From positions 4,030,001 to 4,094,000 of the forward strand of contig OZ023269.1 in NCBI GenBank assembly GCA_964006375.1: a stretch of 64,000 nucleotides of DNA. Direction: 5' to 3'. The DNA is from Tillus elongatus (Eukaryota; Arthropoda; Insecta; Coleoptera; Cleridae). The position numbers and the translations under genes are program-made. The notes under the pieces are model-generated. The model did no database searches. It saw only the letters and a list, made by a program, of their open reading frames with translations, and had not been told where the DNA came from. Position 1 is the first letter of the stretch. Each line of letters begins with the position of its first letter. Below, piece by piece: positions 52,660 through 64,000 of the stretch.

Positions 52660-53600
52660 ATGGCGTCTGTGGGAAAAATATCTGAATATTGTGCTCGGTA
52701 TGTAAATGAGTTTTGTGGAGAAAAGGTTATTGGCTGTAATGGAACGTGTGCTGGCTGGTTTCACTTAGAATGTGTGAGCTTAAACAATACAGCGTTATAT
52801 TAACCTGTAAAACAATTAAATGGTTTTGTGATGCATGTTATGATACAAGTGAGGTTATCAACGGACAATTGATACAGAAACTTGCGGATAATGTACATAC
52901 CTTAACCAGTGAACTCCAGAATATTGTTGAAGAAAAAATAGATGATCTATAGATAGTGCCTCTGAGTAACTGATAGCTGAAAATGCATTAAGCATTCATG
53001 TCAAAAGCAGCTCAGATTGTGATGCAAAAACAATGCGAAAACAGCTGAAAGACGCCATCAAGCCCGAGACTTTGAAAATTGGAGTAGGGAAAATGCGTAC
53101 CATTAAACAAGATAACATAGTAATTGAAGGTTTGACGAAAAACGATTCACAAACACTGCAGATGGAGATACAAAAATCGCTTGGAAAACAAGTTCAAAAA
53201 AAAAAAAGTTGAGGTTAAAGATGCTAGAATGAAGAGACCCCGCATCAAAATAGTTGGTATCGAGGATATGTTATTGAGAGTGAGCTACATGCAATAATCG
53301 GCAAACAGAACAAAGAATTGAGTGCCACTGATGACAAAATTAATGTGATCAGTATGTATGACAGTAAGTACAACAAATCAGCAATAATTGAAGTAACACC
53401 AGATGAAATTACAGTTGTTGAAGAGAGGATGAAGTATATGTAGTTTTTGAGCACGTGAGTCTGATTTGATGCTACAAATGTAACAATTATAATCACTTAG
53501 CTCAAAATTGTACAAGTGAGAGAACATGTGGAAGGTGTGGCTGTTCTGATCACGTAACTAAAGATTGCGGGGATGGTCGACTTAACCGCAACCGGAATTG
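52660..53600 (+). pseudogene. LINE ORF1 remnant with PHD finger and zinc knuckles
   Basis: From ATG 52660 the frame encodes a PHD-type finger: CARYVNEFCGEKVIGC, NGTCAGWFHLEC and, after a frameshift, KWFCDACYD (52746-52952). A helical region follows (ELQNIVEEKIDDL), then a central part with IVIEGLTKNDSQTLQMEI, IKIVGIEDM and KYNKSAIIEVTPDEI. It ends with two CCHC knuckles, CYKCNNYNHLAQNC and CGRCGCSDHVTKDC, at about 53470-53570. This architecture is known from ORF1 of insect Jockey-like LINEs. At least four frameshifts or stops occur. Its ORF2 endonuclease is probably the fragment at 56570-57065. Confidence 0.75.
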
Positions 53601-53770
53601 ACCAAAACGGCGCACACTACAAGAAAGCTTATATTATGTAGAGTAATAATGTGAAAGAAAATTTACGGAAAAATCATAAATAACAGAATAATTGAGAAAT
53701 GAAGTTCTCAAAAATGTCTGATTTTAACGTTTCGAACTGTCAATTTACAGCAGCGTTGCCACATTTAATA
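53601..53770. other. Unassigned sequence
   Basis: No feature is recognised. Confidence 0.4.
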
Positions 53771-53993
53771 TTTAATCCCAAGTGTGTTTTGCCGCTTTAA
53801 CGAAATGAGAGATCTAAAATGCTTTTTACACACACTCCTGCCGACCTGACCTTCTGGACCTAACAACACCGTCTATCTGCAATTTAATCCCGAGTGTTTG
53901 GCCGCTTTAACGAAATAAAAGATCTAAAATGCTTTTTACACACACTCCTGCCGACCTGACCTTCTGGACCTGACAACACCGCCTATCTGCATG
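53771..53993. repeat. 112-bp tandem duplication
   Basis: TTTAATCCC...GCCGCTTTAACGAAAT...CACACTCCTGCCGACCTGAC is present twice (starts at 53771 and 53883), differing at about eight positions. Confidence 0.9.
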
Positions 53994-54189
53994 AAATATC
54001 ACAACGAAACAACAGTCATAACCTCAGGTGCAAAAATATACGTTTTTGTTGCAAATAGAAACGTTTTCATTGCGTTTATCATTGAAAGGTTATTAAAAAC
54101 GAAATATACCACATTGTTTAACTTTATTAAGGTATGTACAACTGTTTTTAGGTTATATTCTATTATAATCATGTTAATATGTAGTTGTG

Positions 54190-56260
54190 GTTAAGTCGAC
54201 CGTTCGCAATATTCCTCTTCTGAAGTCAAGCACTGTGTTAATTGCATAAAAACTAATCAGCATATGAAGCTTAATCTGGACACTAACCACACAGTATTCG
54301 ATAGAACGTGCAAGGTTTATCAACATGAAGTGGAAATGTATAAAAAAAGAACGGACTATGAGATGCAAACAATATAGCAATTAAATAGTATTATTTACAA
54401 AATTGCCAAAGTATTATGGTCTTATATTAACAAGTTGAGGATGGTTCATGATCTTCCTGAGGCTATGTATTATGATGATGTTAGGAGTGATTCTTTGCAT
54501 GATTCGGTGGGTCTTTTTGCTAGTTTTTTCTCATCTGTGTATGAGGGTCAAGCTGAGAGTGTCTGTCCCGATCCTCTTTTGCGTGAGTTGGTAAATATGA
54601 CTGTGCCTAGTGTTACTTCTGCTGATATCATTGATCGTATCTGCAGTGTGAAAGATAAATTTACTTACGGTCCAGATGGAATCCCCTCCCATCTGTTAAA
54701 ATCTTGTGCCTTCACCTTGGGAATTCCACTGAGGATTCTCTTTAACGGGTCTTTGTTGTCTGGCGAGTTTCCACATGTTTGGAAACATTCTTATTTGATG
54801 CCCTTTCATAAGTAGAGACCAAAGCCTTTGGTTACTAATTATAGAGCTGTTTGTATTCAGTCAGAGATACCCAAACTTCTTGACTTTGTTGTCTCTAGAC
54901 ATATAACTTGGGAATGCAGACATGTTTTCGTCGAACAGCAGCATGGTTTTCTTAAAGGAAGATCTACAACAACCAACCTTCTTCTTTACCAGAATGTATT
55001 GGTCTCAGCTTTGGAGGATGGGTTACAGGTTGATTCAGTGTATACAGATTTCTCCAAAGCGTTTGATAAGGTCAATCACGCCTTATTATTGTCAAAACTT
55101 GCATTGTTGGGTTTTAATGCCAATTTGTTGTCTTGGGTGCGCAGCTTCCTTACCGGTAGGTCCCAGAGTGTAAAGATCAGAAACTTCATTTCTGATAGTA
55201 TTACTGTTTCTTCAGGAGTTCCTCAGGGTTCACATTGTGGACCAGTCTTCTTTAATTTTTTTATCAACGATATCATACATTCACTTAAGCATAGTCAGAT
55301 TTTGATGTTTGCTGATCATATCAAAATTTTCAAGATTGTCCGTTCCAGACAGGACGCTTTACTTTTACAGGAAGACTTAAATCGTTTTGCTCGGTGATGT
55401 GGTGACAATCTTCAGACTCTGAATGTTGATAAGTGTTTCTGCATTACATTCACTAGAGCTCAGTTTCCCATTGACTTTGTGTATTTCATAGGCTCTTACA
55501 GAGGAAGGAAATGATTAAAGACTTGTTCATTGTATTGAATAGGGAATTATCTTTTAAGGATCACATAGAATACATAGTGTCTAAAGCATATAAAATGTTA
55601 GGATTTATTCATGGATCAAATCTGGATTTTTCATGCAATAGCTTGAGAAGACTGTATTGTGGTCTCGTTCGCTCTTTGTTGGAATGCTCTTCTGTACTCT
55701 GGAGTCCGAATTACAATATTTATATGAATCAGATTGAGGCCATACAAAATAGATTCTTGAGAATTTGTGCTTACGGAATGGGCTTGCAGAGAAATGATCT
55801 TAACTTTTCTTATTTGCGGAATCGGTTGCACTTGCAGTCACTCAGTGGTAGAAGGATTGTCAGTGACGTTTGTTTTCTGCATAAATTATTAGTGAATAAA
55901 ATTGATAGTCCTTCTTTGCTTGAGTTAGTCTCTCTAAGGATTTCGGACCGCACGAGAGCAAGGGAGGTTTTCGTGGTTCCCTTCCATCGGACCAATTATG
56001 GCTTTTTTGGTCCAATGTCGAGAGTAGCGAGAGCTGCAAATGAATATTCGGAGCTCTTGGATATGTTTAATGATTCTGACAGTTCAATTAGAGGCATTTT
56101 GAGAGGTGTTTTTGATTGAATTGTCGTACTGGTTATGTTTTACTTTTTTGTTATGTTCTCGTATTGAGATTTTATAGGTTATAGGTTATTTAAGACTACT
56201 GTAGTTTTAGATGTTCTTATTATTATTGTAAATGGTTGATCCGTTGAATAAATAAATTAA
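54190..56260 (+). pseudogene. Jockey-like LINE, ORF1 end plus reverse transcriptase
   Basis: 54210-54373 encodes the end of an ORF1 with a zinc knuckle (HCVNCIKTN...NHTVFDRTC). The endonuclease is missing. The ORF2 frame resumes at about 54400 (AKVLWSYINKL) and runs through YGPDGIPSHLLKS, a stop at 54813, then QHGFLKGRSTTTNLL, TDFSKAFDKVNHALLLSKL, GVPQGSHCGPVFFNFFIND and a mutated palm box FADH (near 55310, normally FADD). The C-terminal region (55511-56119) and the 3' UTR ending AATAAATAAATTAAA are well preserved. Two or more stops or frameshifts and the lost catalytic Asp make it inactive. The fragment at 1-575 belongs to the same family. Confidence 0.88.
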
Positions 56261-56278
56261 ATTAAATAATAAATAAAT

Positions 56279-56552
<274 letters not shown>

Positions 56553-56569
56553 CTAATTTTGACGAGTTC

Positions 56570-57065
56570 TGTCATTTTATCTCAGATAGGCAGCCAGCAA
56601 TTATGTGTCTTAACAGAAACACATCTCACAGACGGAATTGAGGATAAAGAAGTAAACATCAAGAACTGTTCGATACTAGGGGTATCCAATTCACAGGTAA
56701 CAGGTGGTGTTTTGCTACATTAGAAACGATGTTAAGTACAGTATGCTAATAGACTTGTGCTGTGCCGCAAAAGTACTGGATCTTATTGTGTAAGGTAACA
56801 TTAAATAATAAAATTGTAACTTTATGCGATCCTTAAGTAGAGGGGTCCCGTCATTTCATGCGTGGCATTGCCGGACAGTGCTTATTGCTCTAAGGGGCTG
56901 CCTGAACTGACCTTAATGACCTACACTGTAGGTCAGTTCAGGCAGCCCCCTAGAGCAATAAGCACCGTCCGACAATGCCGCTCTCGCGGTGCATGGACGG
57001 GACCCGTCTACTTAAGGATCGTCACTGTGCTGTGTATATCGGTCTCCTAATTTGTCTGAAGCCTT
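56570..57065 (+). pseudogene. LINE endonuclease fragment interrupted by a MITE
   Basis: [20 protein letters not shown] (56600-56680), TGGVLL and LNNKIVTL are apurinic-endonuclease motifs of a LINE ORF2 (TETHL). The frame breaks at the MITE 56825-57023, and the expected continuation (CAVY, RSPNLSEA) resumes right after it at 57028-57062. The fragment ends at a minus-strand LINE tail. It fits the PHD-type ORF1 at 52660-53600, from which it is separated by the LINE and AT arrays in between. Confidence 0.65.
56825..57023. mobile_element. 199-bp foldback MITE, second copy
   Basis: The end TGCGATCCTTAAGTAGAGGG and inverted end GACGATCCTTAAGTAGACGG form the TIR. The interior folds on itself nearly perfectly (TTATTGCTCTAAGGGGCTGC against GCAGCCCCCTAGAGCAATAA). 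Same family as 37803-38000. The target duplication is degenerate, but the interrupted LINE frame proves the insertion. Confidence 0.8.
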
Positions 57066-57068
57066 TTT

Positions 57069-57215
57069 TTTTTGAGATTCTAATATAAATTGCAATACCG
57101 AATATTGGAAGATAATTTTTTTTTCTCCCTCAGGGTCGTCCACGGCTTTTCTGCCCCGATAGCACTGCAACCTTTGGCTTATTGTGCATTTGGAAGATAC
57201 TAGTCTGAAGCAAAT
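57069..57215 (-). mobile_element. 3' terminal fragment of LOA/R1-like LINE
   Basis: The minus strand encodes TISQRLQCYRGRKAVDD, matching the C-terminal end of the RNase H LINE at 2295-3257 (NKRLQCYRGGKAADE), followed by a poly-T (poly-A) at 57069. Only about 145 bp remain. Confidence 0.8.
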
Positions 57216-57681
57216 AGTCAAAACAAACACTCACATTTTTGGGGTCGAGTAGTCGTGGGCCAAAGGACTCCAGGAGCAAGCTGAGGAAGTGGAAACAACA
57301 TAAGCTTTCGACGAAGCTTTTCCCAAAACTGTCATGCATAGTGAAGAGCTGCATCCTGCACGAAGTGACCCTGCTGATAACCAAACATGACGGCTAGACA
57401 TGGAGGTCGAAACAAACTCCCCCAATCTAAGGCGTCATGTGACCCGTGCCTAGGGATGGATGGCACCAGGGTGATGGTGTCATGAACGGAATCTCTGGAG
57501 TACCGGGCAACCCTCCAGAGTAACCCGCCTTGCACCACACAGGGGGTTCTGATGGTGTGGACAGTATTGCCCCCAGTCTCGTGGAAACAATATGAAGAAA
57601 ATAAAACCAAAACCAATGAGACTCGAGGAGTGGCTCCGGCTACAGACTCATGCCGCCCACTAGGGAAGCAACCAGGGGTTG
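57216..57681 (+). mobile_element. 5' region of LOA/R1-like LINE
   Basis: GC-richer sequence, continuous with the ORF2 start at 57682, with no open frame longer than about 95 codons. Probably a 5' UTR or degraded ORF1 end of the LINE at 57682-59803. Confidence 0.45.
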
Positions 57682-59803
57682 ATGGGACTTAGGTTCCTTC
57701 AGGTCAACCTCCAACACAGTAGGGCAGCCACGGCCGGACTACTGATGGCTCTGAGGAACACGGATGTGGCCCTCATCCAGGAACCGTACTCTTATAAAGG
57801 TGAGATCAAGGGACACGGCGGAGCTGCTGGGAAGCTCATCTACAGCAGATCCAGCAAGACCCCGAGGGCCTGCATTTTTGCCAGTGAGTTTCTGCCTTTA
57901 ATGAATTTCTGTTCCAGGGACCTGGCAACGATCAATATCCGATGTGGAGGAGCATATGGGCCGGGGGACATTACTGTCGGATCAGCCTATCTGCCAGGGG
58001 ACAGCACGGACCCTCCTCCACCCAAGGAATTAGAGCAGGTGGATGGCAGACCATCATCGGCATGGTTGCGAACACGCACCATGAGTTGTGGGGAAGCTTG
58101 GACACAAACTCTAGGGGCGAGGCACTTCTACAATTCTTTATGAAATTTAATTGAGACATATTGAATAGAGGTAATAAACCGACCTTTGTCACAACACAGC
58201 GTGATGAAGTTTTAGATCCAACAGTTTCCACCCAGTTTCTGGGTGAATTTGTTAAGAACTGGGCTGTGTCTGGGGAAGTGAGTAGCTCAGACCACAGATA
58301 CATCCGGTTTGAAATCGCCAAAGTCAAAAGACAAACGGTCTGGTACCGGGATCCCCCGCAAGGCGGATTGGGAAGCCTACAGGTCAGACCTAGCAGTGGA
58401 ACTGCGGGGGGTTAAGAGTACCATAGACAATTCAATAGACCTCGAGATTGCGGCAGCCCAAGTGCGAGACGCAATCACCTCAGTCTATAACGCCAATTGC
58501 CCCCTGAAAATGAGGGTGTCAACCAGGAACGTCCCGTGCTGGAACGAGGAACTCGGGCAAGGGAGGACGCAGGTTCATAAGCTGTTTAACGCTGTCAAAA
58601 AGTCGGGAGTATGGGATGAATATAGACAGGCCCTAACGACCTACAGCAAAAGACTGATTGACGCCAAGAAGGAGTCGTGGAGGAGGCACTGCGAGGAAGT
58701 GGAGAACATGTCCGAGAGTGCTCGACTACACAAGATTCTGTCTAAGGGCACTCAGACCAACGTAGGCTCCCATTACAACATCCACGGGAGGCTTTATAAG
58801 CTTGGGGGAGGAAACTTTGGAAATTTTACTCCAGATGCACTTCCCCGGCTGTAACATAATAAATCAATCACCTCCGGACTGAGAACACTCAGAAATAGAG
58901 GCGTCTTATAGGCGGGCATCTAAAGTAGACTGGACAGTCACTAAAGAGGTGGTTACTGGGAGCAAAATCAGATGGGCCATTAACAGCTTTAAGCTATACA
59001 GATCGCCGGGATTTGATAGAATAATGCCCATCATGCTCCAACAGGGGATAGATATACTGGCGCCGGCGCTTACCCTCATATGAGGGGCAGCCTGGCTCTG
59101 GGGTACATTCCGAAGGCATGGAGACTGGCCAGGGTCATATTCATTCCTAAACCTGGGCGTCCAACAGACCAGGCAAAGTCCCTGAGGCCAATAAGTCTCA
59201 TGTCCTTCTTTCTAAAAACAGTGGAAAAATTGCTCGACTGGCACATTAGGGGCAGTGTACTGGAAGCATATCCCCTATGCTGCGGACAATATGCATACAG
59301 AGCAGGATTCTCAACACAAACAGCACTGCACCAACTGGTGCTGAAACTGGAGAACAGGGGGGTGGCGCTGGGGGACTTCCTAGACATAGAGGAGTCCTTC
59401 AGCAACACCTCATTCGGATTGGTTGTGGCAGCTGCCAGGGAGCGTGGAATAGAGGAGACCTGCTGCAGGTGGATCGGTTCCATGCTCAGGGACAGGGCGG
59501 TGTTCCCTTCACTCGCGGGAGGGACTCTGCTGGTGGGTTCTGTCTCCCTTGCTCTGGTGCCTAGTCGTGGACGGCATTGGGGGGGTATGAGGTACAGGCT
59601 ATGCGAACGACATTGTCATCATGGTCCCAGGTAAGGTTACACAGTCAGTGTGGGAGCGCATGCAGGCTGCACTGAAGCGGTGGACGGTTGGTCAAGGGCT
59701 CAGGGTGAGCCCTGAGAAAGCAACCGTCATACCGTTTAAGAGGAGGAGGAAGTGGGAGAGCCACAGAACTCTCACTCTATACGGTAGGAATATTCCAATG
59801 GCC
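57682..59803 (+). pseudogene. LOA/R1-like LINE ORF2: endonuclease and reverse transcriptase
   Basis: Endonuclease: LRFLQVNLQHSRAATAGLL, VALIQEPYSYKGEIKG, VGSAYLPGD and SSDHRYIRFEI (57682-58320). Linker: WNEELGQGR, YRQALTTYSKRLIDAKKESW. Reverse transcriptase: PKAWRLARVIFIPKPGRP, AKSLRPISLMSFFLKTVEKL, YRAGFSTQTALHQLV, DFLDIEESFSNTSF, and a palm box YANDIVIMV near 59605 in place of YADD. It ends at RTLTLYGRNIPMAT, where a dispersed repeat (CATACCTTCCTTTTGCAA) begins, so RNase H is lost. Several frameshifts (near 58020, 58150, 58350, 58850, 59080, 59560) break the frame. The IQEP and PKPG motifs and the RNase H relatives point to the LOA/R1 group. Confidence 0.88.
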
Positions 59804-60479
59804 ACATACCTTCCTTTTGCAATTTTCTTGGATAAGTTCGTTAGTCAGGAAAATCGGCCCAGGTTCTCCCGGAAAATTTTGTTTTAGTTCGAAAAAAATT
59901 TATATCTATCGAAATAACAAAGTAAGGGCAACCAAATTGGGTACGCTGGTTTCTGTCATAAAGAGTATCCAACTTACCAAAATTCAGATCTATCTGAAAA
60001 GACAAAAAAGTTACGAGGTAAATTAATTTTTAAATAATTAAATCTGATTCAAGAAAGTTAAAACCTCAAAATTGATTGCATAATGTGAGTGAAAAATACT
60101 ACAAGAAATGACTAACAAGCTCCTAGATATGTGTCTAAGTCGTTACTTTACTTGATTTAGTTAAAATATGAGCAAAAAATCCATTGTAAATCAAAATGGT
60201 TTTGTGTAACTTGTAAAACGTTGAACAATTAACATGTATTATGGGATATATCTGCTAGCAAATACATGTCGAGCGTAGCTCAGTGGGCTAGGTCGCTGTA
60301 CATCGTATAATCAACTCCTACATGGCGAGTTCTAATCCTAGTTAGTGACTTCACTTTTTATCAATTTTTAGTCTCATTTCACTTTACAGTTATCTAATCA
60401 GATTGTTGTTATGATGAATTTTTTAGGGAGTTTTTGTATAACAAATAATTTGATAAAGAGGAGATGAAAGTTTTAAGGC

Positions 60480-60480
<1 letters not shown>
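59797..60480 (+). repeat. Composite dispersed repeat, second copy (X block and tRNA-like block)
   Basis: ACATACCTTCCTTTTGC, TTCGTTAGTCAGGAAAATCG and ATAACAAAGTAAGGGCAACC match 44985-45110. The order continues as there to ATCTAATCAGATTGTTGTTA and GATAAAGAGGAGATG before an AT array. Confidence 0.75.
60268..60346 (+). repeat. tRNA-like segment inside composite repeat
   Basis: TAGCTCAGTGGGC is a good A box, and GAGTTCTAATCC is a B box 40-odd bases later. The acceptor stem does not pair and no terminator follows, so it is a tRNA-derived Pol III head and not a functional tRNA. Homologous to 45432-45510. Confidence 0.6.

Positions 60481-60481
<1 letters not shown>

Positions 60482-60545
<64 letters not shown>
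60482..60545. repeat. (AT)n microsatellite
   Basis: About 64 bp of AT joining the composite X repeat to the Y repeat, as at 45888-45940. Confidence 0.97.
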
Positions 60546-60549
<4 letters not shown>

Positions 60550-60551
<2 letters not shown>

Positions 60552-61040
60552 GGGTGACGCATTTCTACGGTAAACCTCAATATAATTGTTATTATGCAAG
60601 ATACGAGAAAAAATTGTATACATTATCTGCATCTTATAAAATTATTTTGACAATCACAGGTGGCCCATAAATCATTGGTGATACCTACAATTCCTTATTG
60701 CATTTTTCATCGAAATATGATGCATGTTTGTAAAAAAATCGAGGCGCAGTAAGTGCGTTTTGGTAGCGAATTTTCATTCGCTTCAAAATTCAATAAATTA
60801 ATTCGCTATTAACTTAAGGTTCGTCAGCTAGGAAACGAGTTTTCTCGGAAACGTTTTCAGTATATTTACGGAAAATCTTTGTACATTTTCAAAGAAGTTA
60901 TTTTGATAAAATATGCTACATTGTTTATACTATATAGGTTATACCAGTGACCAAATTGATGCCAGCTTGCATTAAAGAGACATATTTGCTGTTAAAAACA
61001 TTTTTATGAAATTTCACTTCCATAACGCACTTGCTACTTT
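60550..61040 (+). repeat. Dispersed repeat 'Y', second plus-strand copy
   Basis: Begins CAGGGTGACGCATTTCTACG and follows 46305-46810 throughout (TGTTATTATGCAAGATACGA, GTGGCCCATAA, CATAACGCACTTGCT). Confidence 0.75.
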
Positions 61041-61524
61041 GACTTTTTTACTCGTGTGATTGCTATGATTGATCTTTTTTTTAATTTGTATAGATATATG
61101 TAATATTCTTGTTACTGTATAGCAAATAAGCTAAATAAATCTTATTATTAAATCATGTTGACCAAAGATTATCGAAACATTTCATTTTCTTTTCAGGACT
61201 GGTTGATATTACTTACTGATTAAAACAATACATCACAAACAATAATTTATTGCTATATAATCAAGCAAAGAACATTCCTTTCTGTACACATTTTAAACAT
61301 AAAGCCAGCCTTTGTATTTTAAAACTTAACAATTTCTGCGTAATTCTGTTCCAATTGATAGAAACAATTTTTGTAAAATGCATCCACCAAAGAGGAGACA
61401 TACTGGTATGGAAATTTTTTTTATAACAATTAATTATTTATGTCTTAATGCATGCATGCATGTTTCTTAATATTAAAAACAGTTTGAGGATCTTTTGTGA
61501 AGTTTGTTAGCTTTAAGGTTAGTT
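61041..61524. other. Unassigned AT-rich sequence
   Basis: A GCATGCATGCATG run lies near 61450. Otherwise nothing is recognised. Confidence 0.4.
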
Positions 61525-61965
61525 TTAAGTTATTATGCCCCTAAAAGGAAACTGACAAACTGACTCCTGAATAAAAAGTTGAATGGTTTTCAGTGACAAA
61601 TGGTTCAACTGACACCAGTTATAAAACTTGTTATCATCTTGAAAATTGCTAAGATCACTGTCGTCTGAAATTGAACTACATATCTTCATGTCGTCTGCAT
61701 ATAGCAAAAATCTAGAGGAACATAAAGCGGAAAAGGGACATAAGCATATAGGGCCACAGTGTGAACCCTGTGGAACACCTGGAAGTACTTTGAACGGCTG
61801 TGATATAAACTTTTATAATCTCAGTGACTGGGAACGGCCGGAGACGAAGATGGAAAACCATATCAGCTGTGAACCATGCATGTCTAGAGGAGTTGTATTG
61901 GAAACGAGCATTTTATGACTGATCTTATCAAAAGCCTCTGTGAAGTATATGTATAAATACAACAT
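61525..61965 (-). pseudogene. LINE reverse-transcriptase fragment
   Basis: On the minus strand GVPQGSHCGP, then LLYADDMKICSSI and NWCQLNHLSLK are motifs of a Jockey-like reverse transcriptase palm, related to but different from 54190-56260. Stops interrupt the part before GVPQG. About 130 codons remain. Confidence 0.78.
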
Positions 61966-61977
61966 GTAGATCAGGGT

Positions 61978-62097
61978 TCCCACTCGTCTAGAAAACCGGG
62001 AAAATTCAGGGAATTTGTAGAAGAAAAAATTTTGCCAGGGAAATCAGTGAAAATTGGGAAAAAGAGTCAGGGAATTTTTATCCCTGTCATGGAGAAA
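61978..62097. mobile_element. Terminal fragment of TIR element
   Basis: CAGGGTTCCCACTCGTCTAG, then CAGGGAATTT and GTCAGGGAATTTTTATCCCTG resemble the end of the element at 6879-7861 (CAGGGTACCCAG, CCCTGACATTT). Only one end is present. Confidence 0.5.
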
Positions 62098-62120
62098 CTG
62101 TGAACCATGCATGTCTAGAG

Positions 62121-63560
62121 CAGATAGTCCACTATCTTCTTGGGGGCTATTTTACCTATTTCCTCGGGTGTTAGGGTCACCCCTCCAAGATATTTAACCC
62201 CTTGCAGAACTGAGCGATGCAGTCGCACAGCAAGTGTTCTGTTGTTACTGCTGCTTTAGTGTAGTCTGCAGTTTTAACTGTCCGCTTTGTCCATCTTTGT
62301 AAAGTGATTCCTTACTGGGCAACATCCTATGAAAAGTCATGTGATTATTCTCAAGTCGTTCCTGTTCAATCCAAGAAACAGTTCAAACTTCTCTATTGAT
62401 ATGGCAATGAACTGTTTCGCCTCGCTTAGGCCTGGCGTTTTCCTCCAGTATGACAGCATTTGGTTCCTCTCTCAAGTATCAAGTTCATTTCTTACATGGC
62501 TTTTTGTTAGTATACAATAGGGCTCTAAGCCATAGAATTGTGTTGTTGCTGTCCTTTTTGCAAGGCTACCTGCTTCATTTTCTTCAATGCCTTGATACTG
62601 ATTCCTGGTACCCACATCAAAGTTACTTTGTTGTTCGTATCTAGTTGTTTCAAGTATTTTTTGCAGTCCCAGGTCAGTATAGACTCGCTTTTGAAAGATT
62701 TCAGAGTATTTAGTGCTGCCCGACTGTCTGAGAGGATGCAGATACCTCTGTTTCTGCGTGGGAGATGGTGGAAGTTTTTCCTAGAGACTTAGCCAGTCTA
62801 AAGTTGTGTCTTCTTATTCCCAGTCCTGCTCCCTCCATTTGTTTAAACCCGTCTATATACAATACAGATGAGTTGTTTGTCAGCTTTGCACACTCTACCC
62901 CATGCTTGGTGGTCACTTATGACCACATCAAATGGGATTATGAAGTCCAGTTTGGCTGGCATTTGGTCTGTTTGGTTTGGCGAGTGACTCCAGTGGAATA
63001 ATTTCTAGGATTTTCAAGTGGCCAACCAAGTCTCTTGGTTTGAATTTGTCCGCTTGAAATAGTCTGGAGGCACTTAGTGCTTCTTTCCTCTTCATGTATA
63101 TGTGCAGTGCAGCAAGATTCAGCATAGCCTCTATTGCAGCTGTACAGCATGATGCCATAGCTCCTGTTTGGTCTAAGAAGATCCCTAAGTATTTAACTTG
63201 ATCGGAAACTTATATCTGTGTTCCATTCAGACTGGAAGCTTTTAAATGTGGTTTCCTTCTATTCGCAAATGGGACAAGAACTGTCTGACACCAGTTCTTT
63301 ACTATATTTAGGGCTACTTGCATTAGACTGAATATTACATAATTCTGCTTGCCCTTTACTGTTACGACGATATCATCTGCATATTCTTAGATTATAAATC
63401 CTGCCTTGTTAAATGTAGTCATAAGTTTATCAACAATGAGCGACCACAGCAGGGGTGACAGCACTGCTCCTTGAGTGGAATTCCACTTCCCTTTCTTGTA
63501 GGGCCCGTTTGATGTATTAATATGAGATGTTGTCAAAGGGACCTATGTCAATGAATGCGC
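62121..63560 (-). pseudogene. LOA/R1-like LINE: RT palm to RNase H
   Basis: On the minus strand, TQGAVLSPLLWSLIVDKLM and EYADDIVVTVKGK (about 63365-63490) are the RT palm. VKYLGIFLD and RLFQADKFKPRDLVGHL form the thumb/connection (62928-63240). VLYIDGFKQMEGAGLGI, SDSRAALNTLKSF and VTLMWVPGI (62560-62890) are RNase H, with the D of TDG and the catalytic His-Gly region altered. LLCDCIAQF follows near the end. Many stops and frameshifts are present. The palm YADD is intact here, unlike at 59605. The family differs from 2295-3257 at the protein level. Confidence 0.82.
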
Positions 63561-63599
63561 TGAGGGCTACTTCATGGAGGTGGCCAGGCTAGGACTATA

Positions 63600-64000
63600 C
63601 AGACTTGCCTGAAATGATAGACTGAATCAACCCAGGCTGCAGGGGGCCACTGCCAAATGCAGGAGTTCGTGAAGGACCCCATGCTTGTAATGAGGTCAGA
63701 CTTCGTGAGCCCGCGAATCTGCAAGGAAAACGAAGTTTACAGTGGTAATCCCCGACCGCGAGGCATGGCGGTGGGAGACGCCGGGCCTACCACGGGGCGC
63801 GTCCGTCTGGTTCGCGGTCGGATCCGGCGGGGAACGTGGCATGGGGGCAGGCGTTTATTCGCAAGGACCGAGGGCAAGTCATAGTATTTCCCTCGGAGCT
63901 CATGTAACTGTCTTTCAGGCCGAAATGTACGCCATCTTGGATTGCGTGCGAGAGTACAAGAGGAGGGGCTACACCAACAAGCGGATCCTCATTGCCACAG
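63600..64000 (+). pseudogene. LOA/R1-like LINE RNase H fragment, cut by window edge
   Basis: It aligns with the reverse complement of 2880-3240 (CAGGAGTTCGTGAAGGACCC, GAGGTCAGACTTCGTGAGCC, ACCAACAAGCGGATCCTCAT). The frame encodes MQEFVKDPMLVMRSDF and then shifts before the TDGSG motif. Its opposite orientation to the LINE at 62121-63560 and the abrupt junction near 63600 show two separate insertions. Confidence 0.82.

Noticed and set aside
57012..57616. Minus-strand frames over the 5' region of the LOA-like LINE
   Set aside because: Apart from the 57069-57215 LINE tail they show no motif and are shadows of a plus-strand 5' region.

Overview
This window is AT-rich, intron-poor and dense in repeats. 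Every protein-coding stretch I recognise belongs to a transposable element or to a decayed repetitive gene. I found no ordinary single-copy host gene, no rRNA and no standalone tRNA. The element mix points to an insect nuclear genome: mariner-like transposases, a ZBED-type hAT with 56-110 bp introns, a CsRn1-clade Ty3 element, LOA/R1-like LINEs with RNase H, LINEs with PHD-finger ORF1, and an insect-type uncharacterised DDE-like gene. The order cannot be fixed from sequence alone.

Region by region. 1-16900: LINE tails, mariner fragments, a decayed uncharacterised gene at 2040-4888 interrupted by a LINE fragment with a clear target-site duplication, two tRNA-derived SINE copies, a truncated Jockey-like LINE on the minus strand, and several terminal-inverted-repeat (TIR) elements. 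16907-37413: a 20.5-kb near-perfect palindrome. Each arm is an 8-kb unit with TIRs and its own satellites. The arms flank a 4.4-kb satellite array that reverses orientation at its centre. 37414-46950: a 198-bp foldback MITE whose ends match the palindrome ends, a CsRn1-like retrotransposon with intact gag and pol and nearly identical LTRs, a 1-kb palindrome between two AT arrays, and composite dispersed repeats. 46953-49876: a complete hAT element with an 8-bp target duplication and an apparently intact four-exon transposase. 49877-64000: a broken Ty3 element carrying a SINE, nested LINE remains, a second foldback MITE, and several LOA-like LINE fragments on both strands.

Two elements look potentially autonomous: CsRn1 (38712-43416) and hAT (46961-49868). 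The most unusual object is the giant palindrome. It has no recognisable transposase. A ten-base core, TTAAGTAGAC, is shared by its terminal repeats, by many monomers of its subterminal satellite, and by two short MITEs elsewhere in the window. This suggests a non-autonomous foldback family of very unequal sizes mobilised by an enzyme encoded elsewhere.
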